A DNA stretch of 20,752 bases, taken from a virus. The translations under genes and the position numbers were made by a program. The stretch covers positions 1 to 20,752 of IMG/VR virus record IMGVR_UViG_3300049810_002503, one strand, 5' to 3'. Below the pieces are notes generated by a model, which saw only the letters and a list, made by a program, of their open reading frames with translations, was not told where the DNA came from and did not search any database. Below are positions 14,011-20,752 of the stretch, piece after piece (position 1 is the first letter of the stretch; each line of letters begins with the position of its first letter).

Positions 14011-15738
14011 ATGGCATTTTCAGAATCTCCTTCAATTGTAGTCAGAGAGATAGATCTATCCGGTGTCGTGCCGAGTGTTCAATCTTCCACTGGTGCGATT
14101 GCAGGTAACTATTCTTGGGGTCCAATTCTTGTTCCGACGAAGGTAGATAACGAAGCAACCTTAGCGGAAAAGTTTGGCGCACCCAACACGACAAACACCT
14201 TTGACTTTCATTCAGCATCGTATTTCTTGAAGTATGCAAATACTCTTCAAGTAGTTCGTGTAAATGATTCAAATGGTGACAACGCCTTTATTGGTGGCAC
14301 TGATTCAAACAGTGCAGAAATTAAATCTTTCGATGACTGGCAAAATGGTCGCGGAGCAGCAATGGATTCTGATGGCAGATTCTTTGTAGCTAAGTGGGCA
14401 GGAGCTCTTGGCAACTCACTAAAAATTGAAATTTGTGGTCAAGATTCCAATGATTCAGCCTTTGAAGGATGGACATATAAAAATAATTTTGATGCAGCTC
14501 CGGGTACATCGGATTTTGCAAGTAAGAGAAACGCACTTAACGACGAAGTACACGTCGCAATTGTAGATAGAAACGGTAAGTTCACAGGAACTGTTGGTGA
14601 AGTTTTAGAAACTTTCCCATTCGTATCTCTCGCTCAGAACGCAATTACACCTGATGGTACATCTAGCTATATTAAGGACGTTATCAACAATAGGTCAGAA
14701 TATGTTTGGCTTGCTGGATTTGATGCTAACTTTACTGCAGCGAATGCAGGTACAGACGCAGACTCAGCTGATAACTATGCACTAGGAACAGCCCAACCAG
14801 ATTTCCAACTGGCAAATGGTGCTGATGCTAACTTTAATGGTACAGGTGCATTAGGTAGGTTCCTTGAAGGTTATGACCAGTTCGAAGACAAAGACAATAT
14901 TGAAATTGATTTCATTATTGCTCCACGTACTCGTACTCGTACAGCTAACACCACAATGACAAATGATCTTGTTTCAATTGCTGAAGCTAGAAAAGATTGT
15001 GTGGTTACTACATCCCCTTCACTAGCAGATGTAATTACGTCAACAGATCCGGCAACAAGCACTGTCGAAGCTGCAGCTACTTACACACCATCAAGTTACT
15101 TAATCGTAGATAATAACTTCTTTAAGATTTACGATAAGTACAATGATCAATACATTAATATTCCTTCCGCATCATCAACAGCTGGACTCATGGCTGCAAC
15201 CGACTTTGTCGCTGCTCCTTGGTTCTCACCTGCTGGTCCAAGACGCGGACGTTATCTTGGTGTAACATCGTTATTGACATCTCCTAATAAGTCACAAAGA
15301 GATACTTTGTACAAAGCAGGTGTTAATCCGATTGCAAACATTCCGGGCCAAGGTGTCTTGTTGTTCGGTGACAAAACAAAAATGAACAGACCTTCTGCAT
15401 TCGACAGAATTAATGTTCGTAGATTGTTCCTTGTCATTGAAAGAGCGATTGCATTAGCAGCTAGAAACGTAATGTTCGAGTTTAACGATGAGTTTACTCG
15501 TGCAGAATTCGTCGGAATCGTTGAACCCTTCCTTAGAGAAATCAAAGGTCGAAGAGGTATCACAGACTTCAGAGTTGTATGTGACGAAACAAATAACACT
15601 GCCGCTGTGGTTGATAGAAACGAATTCATTGCTAACATCCTAGTTAAACCTGCAAGAAGCATCAACTTTGTAACGTTGAACTTTGTCGCAGTCAGAACTG
15701 GTGTTGACTTTGAAGAAATCGCCGGCGGCGTAGCTTAG
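14011..15738 (+). CDS. 18: Tail sheath protein gp18
   Basis: A 575-residue contractile sheath subunit (T4 gp18, 659 aa). The N terminus SPSIVVREIDLSGVVPSVQSSTGAIAG with FKWGP-like NYSWGPILVP is the classic phage sheath start, and the C-terminal domain shows KAGVNPIANIPGQGVLLFGDKT, INVRRLFLVIERAI and FVGIVEPFLREIKGRRGI, which form the conserved inner sheath core. The middle, surface-exposed region is shorter than in T4. GAGAGGAAG precedes the ATG. It lies directly upstream of the tube gene, as in T4, and is served by the late box at 13940. Confidence 0.96.
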   Translation: MAFSESPSIVVREIDLSGVVPSVQSSTGAIAGNYSWGPILVPTKVDNEATLAEKFGAPNTTNTFDFHSASYFLKYANTLQVVRVNDSNGDNAFIGGTDSNSAEIKSFDDWQNGRGAAMDSDGRFFVAKWAGALGNSLKIEICGQDSNDSAFEGWTYKNNFDAAPGTSDFASKRNALNDEVHVAIVDRNGKFTGTVGEVLETFPFVSLAQNAITPDGTSSYIKDVINNRSEYVWLAGFDANFTAANAGTDADSADNYALGTAQPDFQLANGADANFNGTGALGRFLEGYDQFEDKDNIEIDFIIAPRTRTRTANTTMTNDLVSIAEARKDCVVTTSPSLADVITSTDPATSTVEAAATYTPSSYLIVDNNFFKIYDKYNDQYINIPSASSTAGLMAATDFVAAPWFSPAGPRRGRYLGVTSLLTSPNKSQRDTLYKAGVNPIANIPGQGVLLFGDKTKMNRPSAFDRINVRRLFLVIERAIALAARNVMFEFNDEFTRAEFVGIVEPFLREIKGRRGITDFRVVCDETNNTAAVVDRNEFIANILVKPARSINFVTLNFVAVRTGVDFEEIAGGVA

Positions 15739-15749
15739 GGAGATAAAAC

Positions 15750-16277
15750 ATGGCTATTTTAGGAGTAGATGACTTTAAGTCAAAAATCCGAGGTGGTGGT
15801 GCTCGCCCTAATCTTTTTAAGGTGACACTTAACTTCCCAGGATATGCAGGTGGTGATGTAGAATTAGCATCATTCATGTGCAAAACCGGACAACTACCGG
15901 CCTCAACAATTGCACCTATTACGGTTCCTTTCCGTGGTAGACAATTGCAAATGGCAGGTGACAGAACTTTCGAACCGTGGTCTGTAACTATCATTAATGA
16001 CACAGATTTTAATGTTAGAGACGCTATGGAACGTTGGATGAATGGTATGGCTGCTCATACTCAAAACACTGGACTAACTTCAGTAACTGAGTATGAAGCT
16101 GACATGATTGTTGAACAGCTAAATAAGGCTGGTGATACAATTAAGACTTACAACTTTGTAGGTGCTTTCCCAACTAACGTATCTGCTATCGAACTTGCAT
16201 ATGATGCAAACGATACGATCGAAGAGTTTACCGTTGAGTTCCAGATTCAGTACTGGACATCCAACACGACAACTTAA
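15750..16277 (+). CDS. 19: Tail tube protein gp19
   Basis: A 175-residue tube subunit (T4 gp19, 163 aa). Recognisable blocks are GGGARPNLFKVTLNFPG at the N terminus, CKTGQLPASTI, VPFRGRQLQMAGDRTFEPWSVTIINDTDF and the C-terminal FTVEFQIQYWTSN. It polymerises into the rigid inner tube through which DNA passes. AGGGAG precedes the start; the gap to gp18 is 11 nt, so the two are probably co-transcribed. A hairpin lies just after its stop. Confidence 0.95.
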   Translation: MAILGVDDFKSKIRGGGARPNLFKVTLNFPGYAGGDVELASFMCKTGQLPASTIAPITVPFRGRQLQMAGDRTFEPWSVTIINDTDFNVRDAMERWMNGMAAHTQNTGLTSVTEYEADMIVEQLNKAGDTIKTYNFVGAFPTNVSAIELAYDANDTIEEFTVEFQIQYWTSNTTT

Positions 16278-16284
16278 ATAAATA
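16277..16284 (+). promoter_or_regulatory. Late-promoter variant before gp20
   Basis: AATAAATA, one mismatch from TATAAATA, lies right at the gp19 stop and 56 nt before the gp20 ATG, a spacing like that of the exact boxes elsewhere in the window. Its expected start site falls at the left arm of the adjacent hairpin. Confidence 0.55.
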
Positions 16285-16288
16285 GAAT

Positions 16289-16325
16289 GGAAGCCGGCGC
16301 AATAGTCGGCTTCCAAACTTCTTTT
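16289..16325 (+). terminator. Hairpin between gp19 and gp20
   Basis: A 10-bp stem GGAAGCCGGC/GTCGGCTTCC (16289-16298, 16305-16314; one G-T wobble) with a 6-nt loop is followed by a T-rich CTTCTTTT stretch. It resembles a moderately strong intrinsic terminator for the gp18-gp19 transcript, though the T tract begins a few bases after the stem. Confidence 0.65.
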
Positions 16326-16339
16326 AACTAGGTGATTTA

Positions 16340-17926
16340 ATGGCTGAAGACAACAACAACGGCATTAAGATTTTTGGATTTGAGATCAAAAGATCTTCAA
16401 AAGAACAATCAAAAAATCTGCCTTCAATAGTTCCGCCACAAGATGATGATGGCGCAGGATATGTAACTGCATCCGGATCTCATTATGGACAATATATTAA
16501 TTTAGACGGAGATGAGTCTAAAGATAACCACCAAGCGATTATGAAATATCGTGGTGTAGCATTGCATCCTGAAGTAGACGATGCTATTGAGAATATTATT
16601 AACGAAGCAATTTCTGCATCAACCGATGGGGCGCCTGTTGAGCTGAACCTAGAAAATGTTGATGCTTCAAACAAAATCAAAAAACAAATGGAAGAAGAGT
16701 TTACGCGTATTGTGCGTATGCTTAACTTTACTGAAAATGGCCACGATATGTTTAAGCGCTGGTACATTGACGGTAGAATGTATCACCATTTAATTGTAGA
16801 GCCTAAAAGTCCTAAATTAGGCATTCAAGAAATTAGAAATATTGATGCTGCTAAAGTCAGAAAAATTAAGCAGATTAAAAAGAAAAAAGATGAAGCAACA
16901 GGTGCTGATATAGTATCCAATGTTGAAGAATTTTATATTTTCCAAGATAAACCTGGGCAACAGAAGCAAGGTGTAAAGCTTTCGCTTGATTCAATAAGTT
17001 ACGTAACCTCAGGTCTTCTTGACGATAAAAGAAAAAAAGTAGTTTCACACCTACAAAAAGCGATTAAGCCAATTAATCAATTAAGAATGATGGAAGACTC
17101 TCTTGTCATCTATCGTCTCGCGCGAGCACCCGAGCGCAGGATCTTTTATATTGATGTAGGTAACTTACCGCGTGGGAAGTCAGAGCAGTATCTCAAAGAT
17201 ATTATGGCTAGATATCGCAATAAGCTAGTTTACGATGCAAACACTGGCGAATTGAAAGACGATCGCAAGCATATGAGTATGCTTGAAGACTTCTGGCTTC
17301 CTAGACGTGAAGGTGGCCGTGGAACACAAATTGAAACTCTCCCAGGCGGAGAAAACCTAGGTCAGATTGACGATATTGTATATTTCCAAAAGCGACTATA
17401 TAGAGCGTTAAATGTTCCTATTAGTAGACTGGAGCAAGAATCTCAATTCAGCTTAGGTAGAGCTACAGAGATTAGTCGAGACGAATTAAAATTTCATAAA
17501 TTTATCGAAAGACTTAGAAGAAAGTTCTCTACTCTATTCCTTGAAATCCTTAAAAAGCAGTTAATGCTAAAAGGTATTATCACTGAATTAGATTGGGACG
17601 ACTGGCGAGCTCATATTACAGTTGACTATGTAAGAGACAACCACTTTACTGAATTAAGAGATTCAGAAATTTTAAGAGAAAGAATTGCATCATTAGATGC
17701 AGTTGCTAATTACATTGGCCCAGAAGGGTTTTTCTCAAAAGAGTGGGTCTATAAAAATATTCTTCAACTATCTCAAGAAGAGATGGAAGATATGTTGAAG
17801 CAAATAGAATCTGAAGCAAGTGATGGAGAAGCAGAAGCTGAACCCGAGGAACCCGAACAGGAGCAACCTGATGATAATGAACCAGAGCAAGAAGAACCCG
17901 AACCAGAACCAGAGCCTGAAGATTAG
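16340..17926 (+). CDS. 20: Portal vertex protein gp20
   Basis: A 528-residue portal protein (T4 gp20, 524 aa) forming the dodecameric vertex for DNA entry and initiation of prohead assembly. Conserved blocks: MKYRGVALHPEVDDAIENIINEA, FYIDVGNLPRGKSEQYL, RREGGRGTQIETLPGGENLG, RALNVPISRLEQE and FSLGRATEISRDELKFHKFI. The C terminus is a low-complexity Glu/Pro tail (about 495-528). AGGTGA precedes the ATG. In this tail the +1 frame begins another small ORF (17871-18125). Confidence 0.96.
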   Translation: MAEDNNNGIKIFGFEIKRSSKEQSKNLPSIVPPQDDDGAGYVTASGSHYGQYINLDGDESKDNHQAIMKYRGVALHPEVDDAIENIINEAISASTDGAPVELNLENVDASNKIKKQMEEEFTRIVRMLNFTENGHDMFKRWYIDGRMYHHLIVEPKSPKLGIQEIRNIDAAKVRKIKQIKKKKDEATGADIVSNVEEFYIFQDKPGQQKQGVKLSLDSISYVTSGLLDDKRKKVVSHLQKAIKPINQLRMMEDSLVIYRLARAPERRIFYIDVGNLPRGKSEQYLKDIMARYRNKLVYDANTGELKDDRKHMSMLEDFWLPRREGGRGTQIETLPGGENLGQIDDIVYFQKRLYRALNVPISRLEQESQFSLGRATEISRDELKFHKFIERLRRKFSTLFLEILKKQLMLKGIITELDWDDWRAHITVDYVRDNHFTELRDSEILRERIASLDAVANYIGPEGFFSKEWVYKNILQLSQEEMEDMLKQIESEASDGEAEAEPEEPEQEQPDDNEPEQEEPEPEPEPED

Positions 17927-18125
17927 AGAGCCATATCAATCAATAATTCTAAATTTGTCAAAGAATATTGATATTGCATCTGAACAATTTAGCAAAACCG
18001 GCGATGAAGGTTATGCATGGCAATATATGAGGTTAAAAGAAGAACTTTGTGAGTTAAAAGAATTCATAAAACAAAAAGAACGGAAGTCACAAGACGTTCC
18101 GGATACATTTCTTAATAGTAATTAA
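17871..18125 (+). CDS. Small unknown ORF overlapping gp20
   Basis: An 84-residue ORF. The first 18 or so codons overlap the acidic tail of gp20 in another frame and so read as Asn/Lys/Gln low complexity; the remainder (NLSKNIDIASEQFSKTGDEG, then AWQYMRLKEELCELKEFIKQK) looks like a real helical protein. I chose ATG 17871 because AGGAG at 17859-17863 lies exactly 7 nt upstream; an ORF start at 17820 and a TTG at 17955 (56 residues, without the low-complexity part) are alternatives. Small genes sit at this position between the portal and the prohead core genes in T4 relatives, but I cannot assign a function. Confidence 0.6.
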   Translation: MIMNQSKKNPNQNQSLKIREPYQSIILNLSKNIDIASEQFSKTGDEGYAWQYMRLKEELCELKEFIKQKERKSQDVPDTFLNSN

Positions 18126-18143
18126 CGTTAAGAACCAATTTTT

Positions 18144-18151
18144 TATAAATA
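18144..18151 (+). promoter_or_regulatory. T4-type late promoter before the prohead core genes
   Basis: An exact TATAAATA 29 nt upstream of the gp67-like ATG, preceded by a T-run. It would drive the gp67-68-21-22-23 series, whose genes overlap or nearly abut without further promoter-sized gaps. Confidence 0.8.
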
Positions 18152-18180
18152 ATAAACAGCAACAAGTGGAATGAAAAACT

Positions 18181-18456
18181 ATGGATATTGCAACATTAAT
18201 TCAAAATGCAGCTGACGGTGATAACGTTGGAGCATCAACAATTTTTGATGAGCTGATGGCGGGTAAAGTGAATGACGCGTTAGAAGCAGAAAAAGTAAAA
18301 ATGGCTGATGTCGTTTTTAACGGCGCTACAGATGAGGATCCTGAGATCGAAGACGAAGATCTAGAGGACGATAAATCTGAAAGCGACGACGAAGAAGAAG
18401 ACGAAGACGACGACGAAGACATCGAAATTACTGATGAAGACGAAGACGAGTCATGA
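18181..18456 (+). CDS. 67: Prohead core protein gp67-like
   Basis: A 91-residue protein: a short helical N-terminal half (MDIATLIQNAADGDNVGAST, then FDELMAGKVNDALEAEKVKMA) and an extremely acidic C-terminal half of almost uninterrupted Asp and Glu. This matches the small acidic core protein gp67 (T4, 80 aa), cleaved by gp21 to an internal peptide that helps compact DNA. Position directly before a gp68-like gene and gp21 supports it. Its stop overlaps the next start (ATGA). The repetitive GAY/GAR codon run yields meaningless poly-Ser ORFs on the other strand. Confidence 0.85.
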   Translation: MDIATLIQNAADGDNVGASTIFDELMAGKVNDALEAEKVKMADVVFNGATDEDPEIEDEDLEDDKSESDDEEEDEDDDEDIEITDEDEDES

Positions 18457-18665
18457 AATTCGTTGAATTTCGAGAGGCGCTAAAGAAGGGGATGCCGCCG
18501 GGTGAACATGTATTTGACAAAAAAGTTAAAGGTGTCGAAATTATGATTCACAAGGAGAAGAACAAGTTTGCACTCTACATTGATAGAGAGAAGCTTGATG
18601 ATTTCCCTAACGTCAATATGGCTAAAAAGGCCGGAATGGAATTTGTAAAGCAGGCGGGCAAATGA
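18453..18665 (+). CDS. 68: Prohead core protein gp68-like
   Basis: A 70-residue, basic, alpha/beta-looking protein (MKFVEFREALKKGMPPGEHV, then FDKKVKGVEIMIHKEKNKFALYID). It occupies the gp68 position between gp67 and gp21, though T4 gp68 is about twice as long (141 aa), so the assignment leans on synteny. It overlaps both neighbours by 4 nt (ATGA), indicating translational coupling and co-production with the protease. Confidence 0.7.
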   Translation: MKFVEFREALKKGMPPGEHVFDKKVKGVEIMIHKEKNKFALYIDREKLDDFPNVNMAKKAGMEFVKQAGK

Positions 18666-19321
18666 AACTAATTAGCGAATACAATCATAACGACGTACAA
18701 TGTATTGTCGAAAAGACTGAAGACGGAAATAAGAAGTACGTTATTGAAGGCGTATTTGCACAAACAAATAAAAAGAATCGAAATGGACGTATTTATCCTA
18801 AAGCTATTGTAGAATCTGCAGTAAACAAATACGTTACAGAACAGGTAAAACAGAAGAGAGCCGTCGGTGAGTTGAATCACCCAGAAGGGCCCACTGTTAA
18901 CCTAGACAAAGTTTCGCACCTAATCACTGACCTTCATTTTGAAGGCGATGATGTGGTCGGAAAGGCAACTATTCTGCCGACTCCTATGGGTAAAATCGTT
19001 GAAGGTTTGCTCGAAGGTGAAGTGCAGCTAGGTGTCTCAACTCGTGGTATGGGTAGTCTTGAGCAACAAAATGGCGTCATGGTCGTTAAAAGCGATTATG
19101 TTCTAAATACGGTTGACATCGTGCAAGATCCATCTGCTCCTGGAGCTTTCGTTAATGGAATTATGGAAGGTGTAGAGTGGGTATGGAACAACGGCATTAT
19201 TGAAGCACAAGAAATTGAGAAAATGGAGACCGAAATCAAAAACGCTCCACGTTCGGATCTTTACGAGGTTCAAACACGTGAGTTTAAGAATTTCCTCTCG
19301 TTACTCAAAACAAATATGTAA
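18662..19321 (+). CDS. 21: Prohead maturation protease gp21
   Basis: A 219-residue serine protease (T4 gp21, 212 aa) that digests the scaffold and trims capsid proteins after assembly. The catalytic His lies in GELNHPEGP (H73) and the nucleophile Ser in LGVSTRGMGSL (S126), the order and spacing of the T4 family. Upstream NRNGRIYPKAIVE is the conserved N-terminal substrate-groove block. ATGA overlap with gp68; gp22 follows after 11 nt with AAGGAG. Likely cleavage sites of the (L/I)xE type are visible in the neighbouring gp22 and gp23. Confidence 0.94.
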   Translation: MKLISEYNHNDVQCIVEKTEDGNKKYVIEGVFAQTNKKNRNGRIYPKAIVESAVNKYVTEQVKQKRAVGELNHPEGPTVNLDKVSHLITDLHFEGDDVVGKATILPTPMGKIVEGLLEGEVQLGVSTRGMGSLEQQNGVMVVKSDYVLNTVDIVQDPSAPGAFVNGIMEGVEWVWNNGIIEAQEIEKMETEIKNAPRSDLYEVQTREFKNFLSLLKTNM

Positions 19322-19332
19322 AGGAGTCAATT

Positions 19333-20412
19333 ATGACTGAAGATCAAAATGTAGATCAAGAAGTTGAACTCCATGACAATGAGAGCGAAGTCGTGGAAGA
19401 AGCTCATGATCCGAAAAATGCTGAAGCACAGGCTGTAGATTCTACAGGCAAAGCAGGCAACGCTGGCCCAGCGGCTAAAGAGCCGGGTGGCAAGGGTGGC
19501 AAAGCTGATCCTATGGAAAAGCCTAAGACCAAAGCTGGAATGATCAGTGCTATGTATCAAAAGTTAGGGGCCATGAAGAAAATGGATCTCGATGCAGCTT
19601 TTGACAAAATGATGGATAAAGGTGAAGAAGAAAAAACTAATGAGTCTGTTGAAAGCTCAAGTGACGATCGTGTTGCTGACTTCAACTATGAAGGCGAATT
19701 AGGCGCACTTATCGAGTCTGAAGCTACTCTTTCAGAAGAGTTCAAAGCTAAAACAGCTGTAATCTTTGAAGCAGCATTAAAATCTAAGCTATCAGAAGAA
19801 ATTGATAGATTGGAAGAAAACTATACAACTGAATTGGCAGAAGAGATTGACGCAGTCAAGACTCAGATGGTCGACAAAGTTGATAGCTACCTCAACTACG
19901 TAGTTGAACAGTGGATGGAAACAAACAAGATTGCAATCCAGAACGGTCTCCGTACTGAAATTGCAGAAGACTTTATGACTAAGTTGAAAGACTTGTTTAC
20001 TGAGTCTTATGTTGAAGTTCCAGAATCCAAAGTAGACCTAGTTGACGAGCAGTCAGATCGTATTACAGAGCTCGAAGAGCAACTGAATACACAAATGACT
20101 AATGCAATCTCTGTGTCTGAAGAACTGGAAATCCTAAAGCGGGATGCGATTATCGCAGAAGCTTCTAAGGGTCTTGCAGAAACTCAGATTGAAAAGCTTG
20201 CAAAGCTTGTCGAAGACGTTACCTTTGACGATGAAGCTTCTTTCTCTGCGAAAGTTGCAACAATCAAAGAAACATACTTCACTGAAGCAACTAAAACTAA
20301 CGAATCTATTATCGAAGAAGACGCTAATGACAATGACGGTGAAGCCGAAACTGTTGTATCTTCAGCGATTATGGAGCAGTACATTACTGCGATCCGCAAA
20401 TCTGCTAATTAA
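19333..20412 (+). CDS. 22: Prohead scaffold protein gp22
   Basis: A 359-residue scaffold (T4 gp22, 269 aa) forming the prohead core and destroyed by gp21. Typical features are an overall highly acidic, helical composition, a long central coiled coil (about 130-290, with EEIDRLEENYTTELAEEIDAVK and ITELEEQLNTQM), the conserved LNYVVEQWMETNKIAIQNGLR block, and a C-terminal VVSSAIMEQYITAIRK that resembles the end of other gp22 proteins. The N-terminal 100 or so residues are extra relative to T4 and include a Gly/Ala/Lys-rich linker (GKAGNAGPAAKEPGGKGGKA). AAGGAG precedes the ATG; gp23 follows after 11 nt. Confidence 0.93.
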   Translation: MTEDQNVDQEVELHDNESEVVEEAHDPKNAEAQAVDSTGKAGNAGPAAKEPGGKGGKADPMEKPKTKAGMISAMYQKLGAMKKMDLDAAFDKMMDKGEEEKTNESVESSSDDRVADFNYEGELGALIESEATLSEEFKAKTAVIFEAALKSKLSEEIDRLEENYTTELAEEIDAVKTQMVDKVDSYLNYVVEQWMETNKIAIQNGLRTEIAEDFMTKLKDLFTESYVEVPESKVDLVDEQSDRITELEEQLNTQMTNAISVSEELEILKRDAIIAEASKGLAETQIEKLAKLVEDVTFDDEASFSAKVATIKETYFTEATKTNESIIEEDANDNDGEAETVVSSAIMEQYITAIRKSAN

Positions 20413-20423
20413 GGGAGTCCAAA

Positions 20424-20752
20424 ATGCAGACTTATGATAAACTTGTAGAAAAGTGGGCTCCAGTATTGAATGAAAATTCAGCTGGTGACATCAAAGATAC
20501 CCACAGACGCGCTGTAACCGCAGCCGTTCTCGAAAACCAAGAACGTGCTCTTTCAGAAGAGCGTGCTCAATACCAAGGCCTTTCAGAAGCAGCCCCAGCG
20601 GGTGCTAATACTGGCTCAATCGGAACTTGGGACCCTGTCCTGATTTCTCTAGTAAGACGTGCAATGCCTAACCTTATGGCATACGACGTTGCTGGCGTTC
20701 AGCCAATGTCTGGTCCAACTGGCCTTATCTTCGCGATGAAGTCACGTTACGG
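20424..20752 (+). CDS. 23: Major capsid protein gp23, 3' end outside window
   Basis: The first 109 residues of the major capsid protein. The start MQTYDKLVEKWAPVLNEN and the later WDPVLISLVRRAMPNLMAYD-VAGVQPMSGPTGLIFAMKSRY are unmistakable gp23 blocks. The N-terminal propeptide contains LSE at 43-45 and 53-55; cleavage after E55 (LSE/AAPAGANTG) would best correspond to the T4 site after E65. AAGGGAG precedes the ATG at 20424. The gene continues past the right edge. Confidence 0.96.
   Translation, partial: MQTYDKLVEKWAPVLNENSAGDIKDTHRRAVTAAVLENQERALSEERAQYQGLSEAAPAGANTGSIGTWDPVLISLVRRAMPNLMAYDVAGVQPMSGPTGLIFAMKSRY

Noticed and set aside
15252-15665. 137-codon minus-strand frame inside gp18
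   Set aside because: Antisense to the conserved sheath C-terminal domain; composition is that of a mirror frame.
18122-18131. 10-bp palindrome TTAACGTTAA after the small ORF
   Set aside because: Short, AT-rich, no loop or T tract; likely chance, though it lies near the late promoter.
18201-18422. Poly-serine minus-strand frame
   Set aside because: Simple complement of the Asp/Glu codon run of the gp67-like gene.
1-20752. tRNA genes, CRISPR arrays, insertion sequences, introns or inteins
   Set aside because: None was seen on reading: no direct-repeat array, no cloverleaf recognised, and gp17 and the other conserved genes are uninterrupted.

Overview
The window is an AT-rich stretch of a T4-like contractile-tailed phage genome, most likely a marine virus of a Gram-negative, non-cyanobacterial host. 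The right half carries an almost canonical T4 late module in T4 order: neck gp13 and gp14, tail completion gp15, terminase gp16 and gp17, tail sheath gp18, tail tube gp19, portal gp20, a small unknown ORF, prohead core gp67- and gp68-like proteins, prohead protease gp21, scaffold gp22, and the start of major capsid gp23. Exact T4-type late promoter boxes (TATAAATA) precede gp13, gp18 and the gp67-like gene, and a one-mismatch variant precedes gp20.

The left half (about 720-9292) is an accessory island between an unidentified gene cut by the left window edge and gp13. It is built of five blocks that change strand. (1) Plus, 752-4094: a GT9/heptosyltransferase-like protein, a full-length NodU/CmcH-type O-carbamoyltransferase and a 2OG-Fe(II) oxygenase, linked by TAATG overlaps and closed by a strong intrinsic terminator. 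(2) Minus, 6464-4141: a heptose-7-phosphate kinase (HldE kinase domain), an HldD-like epimerase and a GmhB-like HAD phosphatase, all overlapping. (3) Plus, 6475-7696: a heme oxygenase and a ferredoxin-dependent bilin reductase of the PcyA/PcyX type, overlapping. (4) Minus, 9292-7658: a heptose-1-phosphate adenylyltransferase (HldE C-terminal domain), a cupin and a short carbamoyltransferase-like protein, all overlapping. (5) Plus, from 9337: the structural module.

Taken together, the island could make ADP-L-glycero-beta-D-manno-heptose from heptose 7-phosphate; only the sedoheptulose isomerase GmhA is not seen. The sugar could then be transferred, carbamoylated or hydroxylated on a host or virion glycan. 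In the middle of this pathway sits a two-gene route from heme to biliverdin to a reduced bilin, probably phycoerythrobilin. Heme oxygenase plus PcyX pairs in non-cyanophage marine viruses are, from memory, already described from metagenomes. What stands out here is their direct linkage to T4-like virion genes and their nesting inside a split heptose pathway. No tRNA, CRISPR, IS element or origin was recognised, and no gene-free stretch exceeds 300 bases.
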